DNA from: Raineyella sp. W15-4
GTDB taxonomy: Bacteria; Actinomycetota; Actinomycetes; Propionibacteriales; Propionibacteriaceae
DNA: 64,000 bases
Direction: 5' to 3'
Assembly (NCBI RefSeq): GCF_033170155.1
Contig: NZ_CP137079.1
Coordinates: 310,001 to 374,000 of the forward strand
Shown piece after piece: positions 60,910-64,000 of the stretch. The notes under the pieces were generated by a model. It was not told where the DNA came from and did no database searches. It saw only the letters and a program-made list of their open reading frames with translations. Made by a program: the position numbers and the translations under genes. Each line of letters starts with the position of its first letter. Position 1 is the first letter of the stretch.

Positions 60910-62088
60910 ATGCGGTGGCGAGGATGGCGGGCGGTGGCGAGCGGCTTGGCCGTGTGCGGACTGGTGGCCGGGTGCAGCGCCCCGCAGAACGCCGCGGCCG
61001 CCGCCCCCCGGCTCTCCGACATCGCCTATCGCAACTTCGTCTACCGCGGCGGCTGTGACTGGGACAAGCCCGGCCTGGACACCCCGATGGCCTGGGGCCG
61101 GCAGACCGGTGTGGTGACCAGGACCGGCACGGTGCCCTCGCACGCCGAGGTGGTCGACTCCCGCCGGGTCCGGCTCGGCACCCCGGCCCGGGACTACCTC
61201 ATCGTCCGGCTGCAGTGCTCGATCGGCGATGCGACCGCCACCGGCTGGCATCTGCTCGGCTTCGACGGCACCCAGCCGGTCGACCTCGGCATCGTCGCGG
61301 CGGCGTACGGTCCGCTGGACCTGCAGGTGGCCGACGGCCAGCTCGTCGTCGGGCACGAGTACCGCAGCACCGCCGACCGGGGGCTCTCGGACACCGGTCG
61401 CACCGACTACCGGGTGGCGATGGTGGGCAACACCCCGGTGCGTCTCTACGGCGACGAGCAGCCCTCCGACGTGCCGGCCGGGGTGGACCGCTGGGCCCCG
61501 AACGCCTGGCGTGCCGGTCTGGTCACCCTGGTCACCACGAGTCCCGCCGGGGTCACCGGGTGGCACCTGGGGGTGCAGCTCGACCCGACCACCGCGATCA
61601 CTGCCGACGACCTCACCGTCGGCGACGCCGGGTGCACCCCCGCGGCGACCTGGACCCACGCCGGCCAGCGGATCGATCCGGCCGGCACCCAGGGCTGGGT
61701 CGGCGCCGACGGAGCCGGTCAGCGCGGCTCGCTGGTCACCCTCTCGCTGCCGACCGACGCCCCCGACCTGGCCCGGGTCGCCCGTCCGGCGCTGCCGTTG
61801 TCGACCCCGCTGCGCGGGCTGCTGGTCACCGGCTCGGGGCTGGTGCCGGCGCTGGCCACCGCGGGCACCGCGACCCTCGGGTCGGCGGTGCCGACCGTCC
61901 CGGTGACCTCGCGTGCCCCGGCCGACGACCGGTTGGAGACCCAGCCGTTCGCCGGCCCGACGGCCGTGTTCCGCGACGAGCAGGGGACGGTGCTGCTCTC
62001 CGGCGCCTGGACGGCATCGGGCGCATCCACCACGGAGGGGATGCGCCCGATGCCGGACCCCGGCGTGACGCCGGTATCCGGCTGCTGA
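60910..62088 (+). CDS. Putative lipoprotein of unknown function
   Basis: The 392-residue protein has a signal peptide with lipobox GLVAGC at about residue 22. The mature part is Gly/Thr/Val-rich with paired Cys (GGCDWDK, LQCSIGD, AGCTP, final SGC), suggesting an exported beta-rich fold with disulfides. No family is recognised. Transcription probably starts at the ATG. Its stop lies 7 nt from the stop of the convergent HPr gene. Confidence 0.65.
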   Translation: MRWRGWRAVASGLAVCGLVAGCSAPQNAAAAAPRLSDIAYRNFVYRGGCDWDKPGLDTPMAWGRQTGVVTRTGTVPSHAEVVDSRRVRLGTPARDYLIVRLQCSIGDATATGWHLLGFDGTQPVDLGIVAAAYGPLDLQVADGQLVVGHEYRSTADRGLSDTGRTDYRVAMVGNTPVRLYGDEQPSDVPAGVDRWAPNAWRAGLVTLVTTSPAGVTGWHLGVQLDPTTAITADDLTVGDAGCTPAATWTHAGQRIDPAGTQGWVGADGAGQRGSLVTLSLPTDAPDLARVARPALPLSTPLRGLLVTGSGLVPALATAGTATLGSAVPTVPVTSRAPADDRLETQPFAGPTAVFRDEQGTVLLSGAWTASGASTTEGMRPMPDPGVTPVSGC

Positions 62089-62095
62089 GCCGCTG

Positions 62096-62362
62096 TCAGG
62101 CGTCGAGATCCTGGGCGACCAGCTCGGCGATCTTCTGCATCGCCTCCTCGTTCTCCGACTCGACGATGACCTCCCGACCCTTCGAGGCGCCGAGCGCCAT
62201 GATCAGCAGGGACGAGCTCGCATCGGCGGGCTCCTCGTCCGGATCGTCGGCGAGCGAGATCAGGATCTCGTCGTCGTAGGCCGAGGCGGCCTCGGCGATG
62301 ATCGAGGCGGGGCGGGCGTGCAGGCCCACGGCGGAGCCGACGATGACCTTGGTGGACGGCAT
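62096..62362 (-). CDS. ptsH: Phosphocarrier protein HPr
   Basis: The 88-residue protein has the active-site H15 in VGLHARPAS and a Ser-rich segment DASSSLLIMALGA where the regulatory Ser lies. It carries phosphate from enzyme I to PTS permeases, including the fructose-type permease just upstream and the mannitol-type permease at 33668. A small acidic insertion (DDPDEEP) precedes the regulatory helix. It follows the fructose permease gene by 43 nt with GGAGGA before the ATG, so the two are co-transcribed. Confidence 0.93.
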   Translation of the reverse strand: MPSTKVIVGSAVGLHARPASIIAEAASAYDDEILISLADDPDEEPADASSSLLIMALGASKGREVIVESENEEAMQKIAELVAQDLDA

Positions 62363-62405
62363 GGGATCCTCCTTCGTGATCGGGTGCGGTACAGGATATC
62401 GGGCG

Positions 62406-64000
62406 TCAGGCGCCGACGGCTGCGGGGGTGGCCGGCTCGGTGCCCTCGACGGTCTTCCCGCGGGCGGCCGTCTTGAGCACGATCACCAGGAAGGCGCCGA
62501 GTGCGGTGCCGGCGGCGAGGGCCACCAGGAAGCCCCAGATCGGCTGGATCGCGAAGAACACGAAGATGCCGCCGTGGGGCGCCCGCAGGGTGACGTGGAA
62601 GGCCATCGACAGCGCGCCGGTGAGCGCACCGCCGGCCATCATCGAGGGGATCACCCGCAGCGGGTCGGCGGCGGCGAACGGGATGGCGCCCTCGGAGATG
62701 AACGACGCCCCCAGCAGCCAGGCCGCCCGGCCGTTCTCCCGCTCGACCTCGGTGAAGAGCTTCTTGCGGACGGTGGTGGCCAGTGCCATCGCGAGCGGCG
62801 GGACCATGCCGGAGGCCATCACGGCCGCCATGATCATCATCGAGGCCTCGGTGCCTGAGGACAGGCCGGCGGTGGCGAAGAGGTAGGCCGCCTTGTTGAC
62901 CGGGCCGCCCAGGTCGAAGCACATCATCAGGCCGAGGACGATGCCGAGCACGATCGAGCCGCCGGCGGACATCCCGGTGAGCCAGTTCTGCAGGGCGGTG
63001 GTGAGCATCGCCAGCGGGCGGCCGAGCAGCAGGTACATCAGCGCGCCGGTGATCAGGGTGGTCAGCAGCGGGATGATCACCACCGGCATCAGGCCGGCCA
63101 ACCAGCGGGGCGCCTTGTAGGAGCCGATCCACATCGCGATCAGGCCGGCCACCAGGCCGGTGACCAGGCCGCCGATGAAGCCGGCGCCGACGGCGACCGA
63201 GATGGCGCCGCCGACGAAGCCGGGGGCGATGCCGGGGCGGCCGGCGAGGGCGTACGCGATGTAGCCGGAGAGGGCCGGGACCAGGAAGTTGAACGCCACC
63301 CCGCCGATGGTGAACAGCACCACACCGAGGTACTCCAGCAGGCCGCCCGGCGGGAGGTTCGCCAGCGAGTTGTTGGTGATGATGTCCTTGGCGGTGGTGC
63401 CGATCCCGATCCCGTACCCGCCGAGCAGGAAGCCGAGGGCGATCAGCAGACCGCCGGCGGCGACGAACGGGATCATGTACGAGACACCGGTCATCAGCGC
63501 CTGCTGGATCCGCTTGCCCCAGCCGAGCTGGCCGGTGTCCTCACCGCCGCCCTCGGTGCCCCCGCCGCCGGCGATCCGGTGACCGTTCGGGTCGTCGGCC
63601 GCGGCGAGTGCCCTGGCGATCAGCCCCTTCGGGTCGGAGATGCCGGCCTTGACGCCGGACTCGGTGCCGGGCTTGCCGGCGAACCGCTCCCGGTCCCGGA
63701 CATTGACGTCGGTCGCGAAGATCACCGCATCGGCCTGCTCGATCGTCTCCCGCGGCAGCGGGGTGAAGCTCGAGGAGCCCTGGGTCTCGACCTGCAGGTC
63801 GAACCCCAGCTCGGCGGCGGCCTGGCTGAGCGAGTCGGCGGCCATGTAGGTGTGGGCGATGCCGGTGGGGCAGCCGGTCACCGCGACCAGCCGGCGCGGC
63901 CCGGCCGCGGCGGTCTCGGTGGTGGTGGCGGCGGCCGACGCGGCGGTGTCCTTGGCGGGCGGGTTGACCACCCCGTCGACCAGGCCGACAACCTCCTCAG
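62406..64000 (-). CDS. fruA: Fructose-type PTS permease (EIIBC, probably EIIABC), 5' end outside window
   Basis: The frame stays open to the right edge. A GTG at 63971 could start it, but in-frame codons continue upstream as EEVVGLVDG, which looks like the end of an EIIA domain, so the gene is probably a fused EIIABC cut by the window. EIIB has its phospho-Cys in VAVTGCPTGIAHTYMAA. EIIC spans the remaining residues with the fructose-family SFISEGAIPFAAADPLRVIP and MMCFDLGGPVNKAAY. It imports and phosphorylates fructose at C1 and is followed by ptsH. Confidence 0.9.
   Translation of the reverse strand, partial: EEVVGLVDGVVNPPAKDTAASAAATTTETAAAGPRRLVAVTGCPTGIAHTYMAADSLSQAAAELGFDLQVETQGSSSFTPLPRETIEQADAVIFATDVNVRDRERFAGKPGTESGVKAGISDPKGLIARALAAADDPNGHRIAGGGGTEGGGEDTGQLGWGKRIQQALMTGVSYMIPFVAAGGLLIALGFLLGGYGIGIGTTAKDIITNNSLANLPPGGLLEYLGVVLFTIGGVAFNFLVPALSGYIAYALAGRPGIAPGFVGGAISVAVGAGFIGGLVTGLVAGLIAMWIGSYKAPRWLAGLMPVVIIPLLTTLITGALMYLLLGRPLAMLTTALQNWLTGMSAGGSIVLGIVLGLMMCFDLGGPVNKAAYLFATAGLSSGTEASMMIMAAVMASGMVPPLAMALATTVRKKLFTEVERENGRAAWLLGASFISEGAIPFAAADPLRVIPSMMAGGALTGALSMAFHVTLRAPHGGIFVFFAIQPIWGFLVALAAGTALGAFLVIVLKTAARGKTVEGTEPATPAAVGA

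Overview
The window is very GC-rich, densely coded DNA that looks like the chromosome of an actinobacterium. The basis for this is the codon use (C or G at nearly every third position, many GTG starts), an FprA-type ferredoxin reductase, a DUF222/HNH protein, a fused PutA, a GlgX, and an actinobacterial inositol cluster with a Cgl0159-type aldolase. The taxon is inferred; a member of the Propionibacteriales would fit. I saw no rRNA, tRNA, CRISPR array, insertion sequence or phage gene.

Region 1 (1-11051) is a catabolic island with two divergent operons. The minus operon encodes an alpha/beta hydrolase of the meta-cleavage family that has lost its whole catalytic triad, a double CaiB/BaiF CoA-transferase, and a zinc-less MDR oxidoreductase that runs off the left edge. 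The plus operon encodes an intact meta-cleavage-type hydrolase, an M20-fold protein without the usual metal ligands, an MhpB-like extradiol dioxygenase, a D-2-hydroxyacid dehydrogenase, an SDR and an enoyl-CoA hydratase. A convergent amidase follows. The enzymes suggest ring cleavage of an aromatic or N-heteroaromatic compound followed by C-C hydrolysis and CoA-dependent breakdown. The substrate is unknown. This is the best candidate for an undescribed system.

Region 2 (11237-33180) is mixed housekeeping. It holds a GH15-PutA-GlgX operon, a flavoprotein disulfide reductase with in-frame minisatellites, a DEAD-box helicase, a 3-hydroxyisobutyrate dehydrogenase-like enzyme, a DUF222/HNH protein, an esterase lipoprotein, a MoxR-type ATPase with its VWA partner, a two-component system, and a beta-helix membrane protein.

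Region 3 (33668-56057) is a polyol and inositol locus. It starts with a mannitol-type PTS EIICBA and an MDR polyol dehydrogenase. Next come iolE-like, iolG, a GntR regulator, then iolC-aldolase-iolB-iolD-iolA with a second Gfo/Idh/MocA gene and a second TIM-barrel gene, and an alcohol dehydrogenase. After fprA come a third Gfo/Idh/MocA gene, a third TIM-barrel gene, a LacI-type regulator and an iolT-like symporter. A palindrome of the type TTTGT-N4-ACAAA lies exactly 2 nt upstream of the -35 box at three promoters and recurs elsewhere. A second operator (TTGGAGCG-Y-GCCAA) sits on both sides of the LacI gene.

Region 4 (56083-64000) holds a 2-oxoglutarate/Fe(II) oxygenase preceded by a cysteine-rich leader ORF, an amidohydrolase, two lipoproteins, a degenerate ABC-type ATPase, a protein of unknown function, HPr, and a fructose-type PTS permease cut by the right edge.
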